From: Nocardia arizonensis
GTDB taxonomy: Bacteria > Actinomycetota > Actinomycetes > Mycobacteriales > Mycobacteriaceae
Direction of reading: 5' to 3'
Length of the DNA stretch: 64,000 bases
Assembly: GCF_001310275.1 (NCBI RefSeq)
Contig: NZ_LGYZ01000067.1
Coordinates: 1 to 64,000 of the forward strand
Below the pieces are notes generated by a model. The model searched no databases and had not been told where the DNA came from. It worked only from the letters and a program-made list of their open reading frames with translations. Position 1 is the first letter of the stretch, and each line of letters opens with the position of its first letter. The position numbers were made by a program, and so were the translations under genes. Shown piece by piece: positions 53,008 through 62,285 of the stretch.

Positions 53008-54417
53008 ATGACCGAACTGTCCACCCGCGCGCCCGCACCGCCGACGGCGGCCGCGGCGCGCAAAACCCTGCTCATCGCCTGCGGCGCCGCCTTCATCGCC
53101 TTCCTCGACCTGTCGGTGGTCAATATCGCCTTCCCCTCGATGGCCCGCGACTATCCCGGCACCCCGCCCGCGACGCTCACCTGGGTCGTCAGCGGCTATG
53201 CCGTCGCCTTCGCGGCCTTTCTCACCCCCGCGGGCAGACTCGCCGACACCCTCGGCCGCCGCCGCGTATTCCTTTCCGCCCTGGCCGGATTCGCGTCGAC
53301 TTCGCTGCTGTGCGCGCTGGCTCCCACCGCGGGCTGGCTCATCGCGGGCCGCATCCTGCAAGGCGCGACCGCGGCCCTCATGGTGCCCGCCGCCCTCGGA
53401 CTCGTCCTCGGGACAACGCCGCGCGAACGGATCGCCGCGGCCTTCGGTGCCTGGTCGGCCGCGGGCGGATTCGCCGCCGTGGTCGGTCCCGCCATCGGCG
53501 GCGCGCTGGTCGAGGCATTCGGCTGGCGCTCGGTCTTCGTCATCAATGTGCCCATCGCGCTCGCGCTCATCCTGCCCGGTCTGCGGCTGCCGACCGGTGC
53601 GGCGCACGGATCGCGCGGCGCGCTGCCCGATCCGCTCGGCACGGTCGCGGTGGCGCTCGGCCTGGGCGGACTGGTCGCGGGCGTGACCGAAGGTCAGCGC
53701 TGGGGCTGGGACGCGCCGATCACGCTGACGGCACTCATCGGCGGCGCGGTCCTTGTGGCCGCCGCCCTGGCGCGATCGGCCCGCCACCGCGACCCCGCCA
53801 TCGCCGTGACGCTCTGGCGGAGCAGGCCGTACGCGCTGGCGAACGCGGCCTCCTTCGTGTTCGGCGCGGCCATGTTCGCGTGGCTGCTGTCGGGACCGCT
53901 GTTCCTCGACGCCGTCTGGGGCTATTCGGTGCTCGGTTCGGCCGCCGCGCTCACCGTGGGCGCGGTCGCCTCGATGATCACCGCCATCGCGGCGGGGCGG
54001 GTCACCGACCCGGTGCGCAGGCGTCTGGTCGGGGTGCTCGGCGCGGCGATGTTCGCGGCCTCGGTGCTGTGGATGAGCACCGACGCGCTCGGAGCCGATC
54101 CGGCCCTGTGGACCGTATGGGTGCCGTGCGGGCTGCTCGGCGGCGGCGGCGCGGGCATCGTGGTGACCGTCCTCGGCGCGGCGGCGGCCGACGCGGTCCC
54201 GCCCGCGCAGTTCGCCGCGGGTGTCGGCATGAACCTGACCGCGCGTCAGGTCGGTGGCGCACTGGGCGTCGCGGCGTTCGCGGCCGTGTTCGCCGCGCAT
54301 CCGGCCGCACCGCTCACCGCGTTCCACACCGTATTCGCCCTCTGCGGCGTCGTCGCGGTACTGGCCGCGATCGTCGTCGCCGTGCCCGCCGGGCCGCCCG
54401 CGTCCGGTCAGGAGTGA
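53008..54417 (+). CDS. MFS drug/proton antiporter, DHA2 (14-helix) family
   Basis: 469 residues with about 14 hydrophobic segments. The first helix has FIAFLDLSVVNIAFPSMA (motif D1-like). Motif A reads GRLADTLGRRRVF, and motif C appears as AVVGPAIGGALVEAFGWRS. The EmrB/QacA group exports hydrophobic and cationic drugs in exchange for protons. Control by the divergent TetR protein through the two palindromes is likely. Overlap-free SGNH gene follows after two bases. Confidence 0.92.
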   Translation: MTELSTRAPAPPTAAAARKTLLIACGAAFIAFLDLSVVNIAFPSMARDYPGTPPATLTWVVSGYAVAFAAFLTPAGRLADTLGRRRVFLSALAGFASTSLLCALAPTAGWLIAGRILQGATAALMVPAALGLVLGTTPRERIAAAFGAWSAAGGFAAVVGPAIGGALVEAFGWRSVFVINVPIALALILPGLRLPTGAAHGSRGALPDPLGTVAVALGLGGLVAGVTEGQRWGWDAPITLTALIGGAVLVAAALARSARHRDPAIAVTLWRSRPYALANAASFVFGAAMFAWLLSGPLFLDAVWGYSVLGSAAALTVGAVASMITAIAAGRVTDPVRRRLVGVLGAAMFAASVLWMSTDALGADPALWTVWVPCGLLGGGGAGIVVTVLGAAAADAVPPAQFAAGVGMNLTARQVGGALGVAAFAAVFAAHPAAPLTAFHTVFALCGVVAVLAAIVVAVPAGPPASGQE

Positions 54418-54419
54418 CC

Positions 54420-55097
54420 ATGTCCGACATCGCAATTCGCACCGAGGCCGACGATCCGATGCTGATCGCCGATGACACGGCGCGAGAACTCCTCGAGGGC
54501 GCCCCCTGGCGGCGATTCGCGGTCATCGGCGATTCCCTCGCCCTCGGCGTCGGCGACCCGAGTCCCGGCTATCGCGCCGTGGGCTGGTCGGACCGACTCG
54601 CGGAAATCCTCACCTCGGTGCGCCCCGATCTGGCCTACCTGAACACCGGCCGCGTAGGCGCGACCGTCGAGCAGGTGATCGACCGGCAACTCGAGGCCGT
54701 ACTCGAGTTCCGCCCCGACCTGGTGCACATCGGCTGCGGCGGCAACGACCTGTTCCTGCCCGACGGACTCGACTCGCTCGCCGAACGGCTCGACACCCTG
54801 TTCGCCGCCGTACACGCCTGCGGCGCACAGATATTCGCCTTCACCATCGCCGATGTGTGGGAGACCGAGCGCATGGCGCCCATGCGCTCGCTGCGCGATC
54901 GCATGGCCATTCTCAACGGCATCGTCGGCGAACTCTCCGCACGCTACGGCGTTCTGCTGGTGGAATTCTGGAACCATCCGCTGCGGCTGCGCCCGGATCT
55001 CATGAGCGAGGACCTCATCCACTTCACCACCAGCGGACACGCGGTGGTCACCACCGAGGTCGTGCGCGCCCTCAGCGGTCTGTTGCCCGCAGGCTGA
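54420..55097 (+). CDS. SGNH/GDSL-type hydrolase
   Basis: 225 residues. Block I FAVIGDSLALGVGDP holds the nucleophile Ser, then Gly in NTGRVGAT, Asn in CGGNDLFLPDG, and the final DLIHFTTSGHAVV with Asp and His. This is a complete SGNH esterase/lipase set. No signal peptide is visible, so it is probably cytoplasmic. ATG 54420 has AGGAG upstream. It is likely co-transcribed with the MFS gene. Confidence 0.9.
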   Translation: MSDIAIRTEADDPMLIADDTARELLEGAPWRRFAVIGDSLALGVGDPSPGYRAVGWSDRLAEILTSVRPDLAYLNTGRVGATVEQVIDRQLEAVLEFRPDLVHIGCGGNDLFLPDGLDSLAERLDTLFAAVHACGAQIFAFTIADVWETERMAPMRSLRDRMAILNGIVGELSARYGVLLVEFWNHPLRLRPDLMSEDLIHFTTSGHAVVTTEVVRALSGLLPAG

Positions 55098-55107
55098 CGC
55101 ACGCTCG

Positions 55108-55148
55108 CCGTGACCGCGCCGAGAATGAACACCGCGGCGCGGTCACGG
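55108..55148. terminator. Bidirectional terminator
   Basis: Perfect 13-base arms (55108-55120 and 55136-55148) with a 15-base loop. It overlaps the stop of the truncated WYL gene and lies just after the SGNH gene. No T-tract. Confidence 0.75.
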
Positions 55149-55710
55149 TTCTCGTCGCTCGAGAGCACCGGGATCAGCGACGGGTACGGCATCGGCCGGA
55201 CGGTGGCCGCGCTCGCGAAGCCGAGCCGGGTCGCGGGCGTACCGGTCGACGAGTTCGGCGCCTATACGGGTGAGTTCGTCGCGGACGGAGCGCGGCGCCA
55301 CGACCTCGATTTCGGCGCCCCAGCCCGCCAGTTGCTGGGCGATCATGCGCGGCGTGGGGGCAGTGACGCGGACTCGGGTGCGGCCGTCGGGGACGGGACC
55401 TTCGACTTCGCAGTGTCTGCCCTGCTGGTCGCGCAGGACGGGGAGAAGCTCGGGAGCTATGAGAACCGTTGCGGCGGTCATGGATCTGCGTTGTTCCATC
55501 GCGTCGACCACCTGGTCCCACGCCGAGGAGAGATCGAAATCGGCCGGGCGGTGCGCGGTCTCGTCGGTGTCGGTGGCCTCGGTGATGCGGTCGACCCGGA
55601 AGGTGCGTTCGCCGCGCTCGGTGCCCGCGACGAGATACCAGATGCCGTCCTTGTCGACCAGGCCCCACGGATCGACCAGGCGCTCGCTGTGTTCGCCCGC
55701 CCGCCCGTAA
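55143..55710 (-). pseudogene. WYL-domain regulator, missing its N-terminal half
   Basis: What remains is the back half of a WYL regulator: LVDPWGLVDKDGIWYLVAGT with the WYL triplet, RTFRVDRITEA, and a C-terminal WCX-like extension ending near VPVADPGAL. Typical members have ~320 residues with an N-terminal helix-turn-helix, and both it and the first WYL strands are absent; homology stops at about 55705. The frame stays open upstream to 55820 but encodes unrelated residues that overlap the VOC gene. I infer a 5' deletion; a stand-alone domain is less likely. Confidence 0.7.
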
Positions 55711-55733
55711 AAGTGCTCATAAGGTGAGCACTT
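55711..55733. promoter_or_regulatory. Inverted repeat upstream of the VOC gene
   Basis: AAGTGCTCA (55711-55719) and TGAGCACTT (55725-55733) are perfect nine-base arms with a five-base spacer. The site lies exactly where the truncated WYL gene loses homology and upstream of the VOC start, so it may be the surviving operator or part of the promoter. Confidence 0.5.
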
Positions 55734-55797
55734 CGACTGCGAATCCGGAGACGCGGCCGGAACGACCCGGCACCGCATTCGACAAAGGGAGAACCAC

Positions 55798-56211
55798 ATG
55801 TTGCGCGGCATGGCCACCACGACCTATTACGCCGACGACCTGGCGGCGGCCGAGAACTGGTACGGCGACCTGCTCGGTATCGAGCCCTACTACCGCGTGC
55901 CGGGCGGGTACATCGAATTCCGTATCGGGGACCACCTCGACGAACTCGGCATCGTCAACCGCGCCTACGCGCCGCCGTCGGCCCGCAACGCACCGGGCGC
56001 GGGTGGCATCGTGTACTGGCACGTCGATGATCTCGACGCCACCTTCGCGCGCCTGCTGGCCATGGGCGCGACCGAATATCAGCCCATCACCGCCCACGGT
56101 GACGGCGAGGGATTCGTCACGGCGTCGGTGATCGACCCGTTCGGCAACATCCTCGGCATCATGACCAATCCGCACTACCTCGAGGTGGTCGCGAAGACCG
56201 GCGCGGTGTAG
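55798..56211 (+). CDS. VOC superfamily protein (glyoxalase/bleomycin-resistance fold)
   Basis: 137 residues with two beta-alpha-beta-beta-beta units: TTYYADDLAAAENWYGDLLG to YIEFRIGDHLDELG, and YWHVDDLDATFARLLAMGA to ASVIDPFGNILGIMTNPH. Metal or ligand residues vary in this group, so the reaction cannot be given. GGGAG precedes ATG 55798. It converges on the HAD gene with four bases between. Confidence 0.88.
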   Translation: MLRGMATTTYYADDLAAAENWYGDLLGIEPYYRVPGGYIEFRIGDHLDELGIVNRAYAPPSARNAPGAGGIVYWHVDDLDATFARLLAMGATEYQPITAHGDGEGFVTASVIDPFGNILGIMTNPHYLEVVAKTGAV

Positions 56212-56215
56212 CCGC

Positions 56216-57016
56216 TCAGCGCGGAAACCAGCGTTCCAGGACCTTGGCCGCGCCGTCGTCGAGCACATCGTCGGCGACTTCGTCGGCCATGTCCCGGATT
56301 TCGGCGGGCGCGTTGCCCATCGCCACCGAATGCGCCGCCCACCGCAGCATTTCCCGGTCGTTGTAGCCGTCGCCGATGGCGAGGGTTGCGGTGCGCGGCA
56401 CGTCGAGCGCGGTGCGCAGCCGCTCGAGTGCCCAACCCTTGCTGACGCCGCGGCGCGAAACCGTCAGCCACGGACCGAATTCGCCGTGTTCCCAACTCGC
56501 GTCCGGCACCTCGAAGGTCCCCAACAGGCTCACCATGTCCTCGAGAGACCCGTCGGGCCACCAGCCGTTCAGCCGCGGCGTCGGCTCACTGCTCAATGCC
56601 TCGTGATCGACCAACTCGTATTCGCCGATCGGATAATCCCCCGGACTCGTCCCGGTCGCCCAGGTGCCGATGCCAACCTTCTCCACCGCGAAGATCATCT
56701 CCGGGAACAACTTTCGCAGTGCCGCGACCGCAGGCCGGGGATCGAACGCCTGTACCGCGACGGGTTCGCCGCGCGCCACATCGATGTGGACCGCGCCGTT
56801 CGAACACAGTGCGTGACCGTCCACGAGTCCCAATTCCGCGAGCACCGGACGGGTGGTCAGCAGGGTCCGCCCGGTCGTCACCACCACGTGCGCCCCCGCC
56901 GCGACCGCCGCACCGACCGCGTCGACCACGCGCGCACTGATCGGCGAACCGGTCTCGAGCAAGGTTCCGTCCACATCCAGCGCGATGAGGCGAGGCCCTC
57001 CCCCGAGAACATCCAT
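56216..57016 (-). CDS. HAD superfamily phosphatase (Cof type)
   Basis: 266 residues from ATG 57016; the frame opens at 57052. HAD motifs: I (IALDVDGTLLETG), II (VVVTTGRTLLTT), III (Lys in SKGWALERLR) and IV (AIGDGYNDREML). A large cap domain sits between II and III, as in Cof/SupH sugar phosphatases, which hydrolyse phosphosugars and cofactors. The substrate is unknown. The ~155 bases up to 57173 show no gene. Confidence 0.9.
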   Translation of the reverse strand: MDVLGGGPRLIALDVDGTLLETGSPISARVVDAVGAAVAAGAHVVVTTGRTLLTTRPVLAELGLVDGHALCSNGAVHIDVARGEPVAVQAFDPRPAVAALRKLFPEMIFAVEKVGIGTWATGTSPGDYPIGEYELVDHEALSSEPTPRLNGWWPDGSLEDMVSLLGTFEVPDASWEHGEFGPWLTVSRRGVSKGWALERLRTALDVPRTATLAIGDGYNDREMLRWAAHSVAMGNAPAEIRDMADEVADDVLDDGAAKVLERWFPR

Positions 57017-57173
57017 CCGCTCATTGTGCAGTGCGAACTGTGACGTCGTCATCGATACGGGAATCGATCCCGCACCGCGTCAGCGGGCCGCCCGGCCGCC
57101 GCGCGCACCGCGCCCATCCACCGGAATCGAGATACGGAACCCTCGCGACTCGGTCGAATTCGACAGGGGCGGT

Positions 57174-59165
57174 TCACTTGCCGCGCGCGCCGCCCATGCC
57201 TCCGCCCATACCCCCACCGCCGCCGAGGCCGCCCATACCCCCGCCGCCGATCTTGCCCCCGCCACCCACACCGCCACCGCCACCGCCACCGAGTTTGCCG
57301 CCCATTCCGCCCGCGCCGCCGGACGGGTTGCCGTGTGAATGTCCGCCACCGGATGCGCCGCCATTCGATGCGCCGCCCCCGGATGCGCCGCCACCCGATG
57401 CCCCGCCGCCGGCGGGACCGCCGGAACCCGCGCCGCCCGAAGCGGATCCACCCGAAGCGGCCGAACCGCCAGTGCTGCCACCGTCGCCGGAGCCAGCGGC
57501 TCCCGCGTCACCGCCGCCCGAGGACGCACCGCCGCCGTAGCCGCCATCCGAACCGCCGCCATCCGAACCGCCGCCGCCCGATCCCCCCGAAGCGCCCGGG
57601 GAGGTGTCGCCGTCGTCGGTGGATGTGGATGCGCCGCCCGAGGACGCGGCGCCCTCCGATGCGCCCGAGCCGCCGTGGTCGTGTCCGCTGCCCGGTGCCT
57701 GCGAGCCGTGTCCCGCGATATCGCTCGGTGCGGCGGTGCCGCCGGACTCCGAGGTGGTCCGGGAGGGAGGCAACGAGACCTCGGGGATCTGCTTGTCGTG
57801 GGGCTCGGCCGAGCGCGGGTGGTGCGGGGAGTCCTCGTCGTCGGGTAAATCAATCCGAGGTGCGGGAATTTTGAAGGGTATCGGGTTCACGAAGTTCGCG
57901 GGATCGCCGTACAGCATGCCGTTTCCCAGCGAGGTGGCGTGCGGGTCGAGGCGGGAGCCGCCCGATTCCTCGATGGTGGGACCCATCAACGCGTTGCGGG
58001 TCGTCGAGGCGAGGGTTTGTCCGTAGCCGCGGTGGACGGGGCGCACCGCCGCGACGGTCCGTTCCAGTGCCAGCGGAACGCCATCGCGGATCAGGCGGTC
58101 GAAGGTGGTGTCGCCGCGCGGATCGTAGAGCAGCGTGTCGGTGAGTACGTCGGTACCGGGCAGGATTTCCAGAATCGGCGACGAGCCCTGCTGCACGGAC
58201 CCGCCGAAGACCGTCGCCGCCGACATGGCCAGCGCCGAAGCCACCGCGGCGCTGGAGAACACCGCCACTCGCGGCGCCTTGGCCGTGGTCTCGGCGGGAG
58301 CGAAGACGCGCGCGGCGAAATGCGCCGCACCCGCCGCGCAGCACTGGCCGGGATCGGCCGACATGACGACCGGCCTGCCCAATTCGGTGAGGGTGTAGGA
58401 GACCTCGGCGGGCCGGGCCGCGCCGCCGACCACCAGGATGTGGTCGATATCGGCGAAGGCGCGCCCGCTGGAACGCACACAGGCTCGGACGAGCCCGAAG
58501 GATTTCCTGATGTGCGCGACCCGCAGATCCTCGATATCGCGGGCGGGCAGCGAGGCGACCATGCCGTCGGGTGTCGCGGCGCGGGCATAGCGCGCGATGA
58601 GCGATCCCAGTGGCCTGCCGCCGAATTCGTAGGAGCGCAACGGCTTCCCGACCACGGGATGATCGGTCCAGTCGGGTCCGACCCGCACGACGGCGACGTC
58701 GAGGCTGGTCGCGCCGAGATCGTAGACCAGGACGAATCCGGGATCGAGCGGACCCTGTTCGAACTCGAGCCATTCCGCCGCGGCGACGGGTTCGGGCACC
58801 AGCAGGACCTCGCGCGAACCGGAGAGGTCGAGCGCCTGACGCAGCAGGGCGACCTGTTTGTCGGAGTACACCGCCGGATAGGTGGCCACCGCGCCGGCCG
58901 CGGGCCCGGCGCCCTGAACCAGCCCGGCCGCCACCGACGCGACGAGATTGGCCGGCGAATAGATCCGCCCGCCCGCCTCGACCGGTGCCGGGTCGCGACT
59001 CAGATCCGCGAATTCGGTTCCGGCGAGATCGAATCCGCGGCCGTCACCGTAGGTCAGCGCGGTGCGCCGCGTCCGCACGGACGGACGTAGCCGCGCGTCG
59101 GTCACCGCCGCGGATACGGAGTTCACCGAACCAATGCTTAAACCCAGACCTGTAGTCATCGCCAT
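57174..59165 (-). CDS. Hsp70-like membrane protein with Gly-rich tail (paralog A)
   Basis: 663 residues from ATG 59165 (59159 also fits). The first ~290 residues have the actin/Hsp70 ATPase motifs LGLSIGSVNS (phosphate 1), LVYDLGATSLDVAVV (phosphate 2) and LVVGGAARPAEV (adenosine). There is no Hsp70 substrate-binding domain. Instead a membrane helix at about 298-320 (AVASALAMSAATVFGG) leads to an outer segment and a very Gly/Ser-rich tail from about 440 to the end. Paralog B lies at 62286-63338. This looks like an ATP-regulated membrane scaffold; its function is unknown. Confidence 0.8.
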   Translation of the reverse strand: MAMTTGLGLSIGSVNSVSAAVTDARLRPSVRTRRTALTYGDGRGFDLAGTEFADLSRDPAPVEAGGRIYSPANLVASVAAGLVQGAGPAAGAVATYPAVYSDKQVALLRQALDLSGSREVLLVPEPVAAAEWLEFEQGPLDPGFVLVYDLGATSLDVAVVRVGPDWTDHPVVGKPLRSYEFGGRPLGSLIARYARAATPDGMVASLPARDIEDLRVAHIRKSFGLVRACVRSSGRAFADIDHILVVGGAARPAEVSYTLTELGRPVVMSADPGQCCAAGAAHFAARVFAPAETTAKAPRVAVFSSAAVASALAMSAATVFGGSVQQGSSPILEILPGTDVLTDTLLYDPRGDTTFDRLIRDGVPLALERTVAAVRPVHRGYGQTLASTTRNALMGPTIEESGGSRLDPHATSLGNGMLYGDPANFVNPIPFKIPAPRIDLPDDEDSPHHPRSAEPHDKQIPEVSLPPSRTTSESGGTAAPSDIAGHGSQAPGSGHDHGGSGASEGAASSGGASTSTDDGDTSPGASGGSGGGGSDGGGSDGGYGGGASSGGGDAGAAGSGDGGSTGGSAASGGSASGGAGSGGPAGGGASGGGASGGGASNGGASGGGHSHGNPSGGAGGMGGKLGGGGGGGVGGGGKIGGGGMGGLGGGGGMGGGMGGARGK

Positions 59166-59198
59166 CCCGTCAACGCACCGTGACCACGCCCAGCACAC

Positions 59199-59550
59199 GG
59201 TGGAGCTCGGTGGCCGCGGTCGTCTTCCAAACAGCGGACACAGGTTAGCTGTTATTCGACAGATCGGGATAGGGAATTGATATGAAAAGCGCCGAAGACA
59301 GCGCCTTCATCGGAAAAGCCCAGGTGAGACGGTCGCCGGATAACCGACTCTTCGTACCGACACGCCGCAGAATCGCTGCGCGAGATCCGATTCCGCTACT
59401 TATCAGCGATCCGTGACGCCGAATAGGCGGGGCCGCAGAACATCTCGAGACCGTCCCGCGCACGGCAGTCGGCGCACACCGACCAGTCGGTAACCAATGC
59501 ATTGCCGATGGCGCGTATTTCGCACCGGCGACGCCGCCGCGTCGGGACCG
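59199..59550. other. Intergenic stretch, no convincing gene
   Basis: About 350 bases between the Hsp70-like gene and fprB, both on the minus strand. A frame ending at the stop at 59399-59401 encodes WSVCADCRARDGLEMFCGP, a CxxC-containing short peptide, but it has no clear start and may be chance. This stretch must hold the promoter of the Hsp70-like gene. Confidence 0.35.
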
Positions 59551-61137
59551 TCAGACGCGGGTGAGTAGGCGGCGCAGTCCGCCGTCCGGCGGCGACGCGG
59601 CGCCGCCCGCGCGGACCTGCGGCCGTCGCCCGCGCACCAGTCGGTCGAAATCGGCGGCACTGCCGACGGGTTCGCGCAGCCGACCGGCGTTGAAGTCCTC
59701 GGCGAGCAGGCGCACGGTCTGCTGCGCACAGGACTTGTTGGTGCCGATGAACCCGGTGGGTCCGCGCTTGATCCAACCGGTGACATAGCTGCCGGGCAGC
59801 GCCGCACCGCCGGGGCCGTCCAGCACCCGCCCGTCCAGATTCGGGATGACACCGGCCCGGTCGTCGAACGGCAGACCGGGCAGCGGCACACCGTGGTATC
59901 CCACCGAGGTGAGCACGAGTCCGGCCTCGATCCGCTCGGTGTCACCGGTCGCGACCGCCGTCACGCGACCGTCGGCATCGATGACGAGTTCGTTGCGCAC
60001 GACCTCGACACCCGACACCGCGTCCGCGCCGAACACCGCGACAGGCGAGCTCAGGTAGCGGAACACGATCCGCCTGCGCGCACCGAAGGGCCGAGTGCGC
60101 ACCGCGCGCAGCAGTTTCAGCTTCTGCTCCACTCGGTAGGGCATCGCAGCCTCGGGTTCGGGTATCTCGCCCTCGACCGCGATATCCACGTCCGCGCCGA
60201 GCAGACCCACGAATTCCGGCACGGTGAAGGCGGATTCGGCCGGACCTCGCCGCCCGAGGATCACGACCTCCTCGATGGCGCTCTCGCGCAGCGCGGTCAG
60301 CGCGTACGGCGCGATATCGGTGCAGGCGAGCGATTCCGTATCGGCGGTGAGGATGCGCGCCACATCGAGAGCGACATTGCCGTTGCCGACCACGACCGCG
60401 CGCCGGTGCGACAGTTCGAAGGCGTCCGCGGCATGATCCGGGTGGCCGTTGTACCAGGCCACGAAGTCGGTGGCGGAGACATTGCCCGGCAGTCCCGCGC
60501 CCGGTATGTCGAGTTTGCGGTCCGAGGACGCGCCGACGGCGTAGATCACCGCGTGGAAGTGGTCGAGCAGATCGGCGTGCGAGATATCGCGGCCCACTTC
60601 GACATTCAGGTACGAACCGAAGCCCGGCTGCGCCGAGATCACGTCGAAGAGCTCGCTGACCTGCCGGGTGCGCCCGTGGTCGGGGGCCACGCCGAAGCGG
60701 GCAAGACCGTAGGGCACGCTCAGCCGGTCGAGGACCGTCACCGAGACCTTCGGCTGGGTCAGCAATTCGTCGGCGGCGTACATGGCCGAAGGACCCGAGC
60801 CGACGATCGCCACCCGCAGCGGTTCGCGCCCGGTGTGGATCTCCGGCGCGGGAACGGGCCGGGCCAGCAGTGGACGCGACCGCGGTTCCCGGTAGAAATC
60901 GGCGTTGATCTCGATGAACGGCAACTCTTTCGCGGTCAGCTTCTTCGTGGAGGTGATGGCGTCCACGGGACATGCCGTGGCGCACGCCCCGCAGTCCACA
61001 CAGGCGGCCGGATCCACGTAGAGCATCTCTGCGGTGCCGAAATCGGGTTCGTCGGGCGTGGGATGGATGCAATTGACCGGACAGGCGTAGACGCAGGAGG
61101 CGTCGCTACAGCAGGATTGGGTGACGACGTAGGGCAT
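59551..61137 (-). CDS. fprB: Ferredoxin/ferredoxin-NADP reductase fusion (FprB)
   Basis: 528 residues. The N-terminal 7Fe-type ferredoxin has SCCSDASCVYACPVNCIHP and ACVDCGACATACPVDAI. The C-terminal adrenodoxin-reductase-like flavoenzyme has VAIVGSGPSAMYAADEL (FAD), VVVGNGNVALDVARIL (NADPH) and RRGPAESAFTVPE, ending in TGWIKRGPTGFIGTNK. It transfers electrons from NADPH to ferredoxins and the attached clusters, and can serve P450s, sulfite reductase or diiron enzymes. It is 14 bases downstream of the diiron oxygenase gene. Confidence 0.92.
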   Translation of the reverse strand: MPYVVTQSCCSDASCVYACPVNCIHPTPDEPDFGTAEMLYVDPAACVDCGACATACPVDAITSTKKLTAKELPFIEINADFYREPRSRPLLARPVPAPEIHTGREPLRVAIVGSGPSAMYAADELLTQPKVSVTVLDRLSVPYGLARFGVAPDHGRTRQVSELFDVISAQPGFGSYLNVEVGRDISHADLLDHFHAVIYAVGASSDRKLDIPGAGLPGNVSATDFVAWYNGHPDHAADAFELSHRRAVVVGNGNVALDVARILTADTESLACTDIAPYALTALRESAIEEVVILGRRGPAESAFTVPEFVGLLGADVDIAVEGEIPEPEAAMPYRVEQKLKLLRAVRTRPFGARRRIVFRYLSSPVAVFGADAVSGVEVVRNELVIDADGRVTAVATGDTERIEAGLVLTSVGYHGVPLPGLPFDDRAGVIPNLDGRVLDGPGGAALPGSYVTGWIKRGPTGFIGTNKSCAQQTVRLLAEDFNAGRLREPVGSAADFDRLVRGRRPQVRAGGAASPPDGGLRRLLTRV

Positions 61138-61151
61138 TCTCGATCCGCCGC

Positions 61152-62162
61152 TCAGGCGGTCTTGCCGCGCAACGGCTGCGACCGGTACCTGGTGGCGGGT
61201 CCGTCGATCCCGAGCATCTTCCACACGCGGCGGGCGACGGGGTTCATGAGCCCGGTCTTCTCGGCGAGCGCGCGCACATCGCCGAAGAAGTCGGCGAATT
61301 CCCGCTTCGCCGCTTCGCTGCCATAGAACAGCTCCTTGCGGACATCGGCAGGAATGTCGAATTCCTGCCAGAACGACCGCGGCGGGGTGTAGATCGAGCG
61401 CCCGAGAATCCACATGACGATCGGCATGGCGATGGAGAGCACCAACTTGTTCGCCGCGTTCTGCTCGGGCACGTGCTGCTCGAGGAATTCGTGGGCGAAG
61501 GAGATGTGGCGCGCCTCCTCGGCGACGTGGATGGCCATCACGCCGCGCATGATGGGGTGCACCTCTTCGCCGGAGCGCAGGATCGCCTTCTGGATGTGGT
61601 CGATGGGCTCCTCGCCCGCGAGCACGGCCATGAAGAACAGGTTCGGGAACTTCGCCGCGACCGGCGCGGCCAGGTATTTGAACTTCGAGACCAGCGGACC
61701 CATACCGGGCACGTCGAGTCCGATGCGGTTGACCATCTCCTGGAACATCAGGGTGTGGTTGTGCTCCTCGATCATCTCGTGGGAGCAGTACCGGAACTCG
61801 GGCGAACCGTTGGGCAGGCCGAAGTTGTGCGTGGCCATGCCGCTGATCAGGATGGATTCGAACTGGAGACCGACCTTGGCGACATTGGCTTGGCGGTATT
61901 TGCCGATGGCGATCTTGCGCTCCTCGGGCAGCGCCTGATACCAGGGATGGCGGCCGAGCGAATCACCGGACACGGGCAGGATCCAGCGCTGCGGACCGGC
62001 GTCGGGATCGAAATCGGGGTTGTCCCAATCGATGTCCTCGAACGGGTCGAAGTGCCGATTGACCGAGCCCTCCGACAGCAGCAGCAGCTTGGCGGCGTAC
62101 TCCCGCGCCTTGGCCAGATCGGGGTCGATGGCGGGCGTCACGGCTGTCGACATCGTCGTCAC
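61152..62162 (-). CDS. AurF-like diiron oxygenase
   Basis: 336 residues from GTG 62162, with GAGGAG five bases before; ATG 62153 is alternative. The helix bundle has metal-binding patterns EMIEEHNHTLMFQE, EEPIDHIQ and AIHVAEEARHISFAHEFLEQ, as in the AurF N-oxygenase/DUF3066 group, which hydroxylates or N-oxygenates aromatic amines or fatty acids. The substrate here is open. Its electron donor is probably the FprB protein encoded next to it. Confidence 0.85.
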   Translation of the reverse strand: MTTMSTAVTPAIDPDLAKAREYAAKLLLLSEGSVNRHFDPFEDIDWDNPDFDPDAGPQRWILPVSGDSLGRHPWYQALPEERKIAIGKYRQANVAKVGLQFESILISGMATHNFGLPNGSPEFRYCSHEMIEEHNHTLMFQEMVNRIGLDVPGMGPLVSKFKYLAAPVAAKFPNLFFMAVLAGEEPIDHIQKAILRSGEEVHPIMRGVMAIHVAEEARHISFAHEFLEQHVPEQNAANKLVLSIAMPIVMWILGRSIYTPPRSFWQEFDIPADVRKELFYGSEAAKREFADFFGDVRALAEKTGLMNPVARRVWKMLGIDGPATRYRSQPLRGKTA

Positions 62163-62285
62163 TGCCTCTCCTCGGGGACCAATTATCTGTACCCAATGGT
62201 TACACCAACGAGGAGTCACGTCAACCCGGCATCCGAAGCGGGGGTGGCGACCGGGCATCGGCCCAGGTCGCCGTTTCGCGCCGAA

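Noticed and set aside
59396..59550. Short CxxC peptide gene between the Hsp70-like gene and fprB
   Set aside because: No plausible start or ribosome site, and the frame is continuous with antifunctional sequence inside fprB; insufficient to call.
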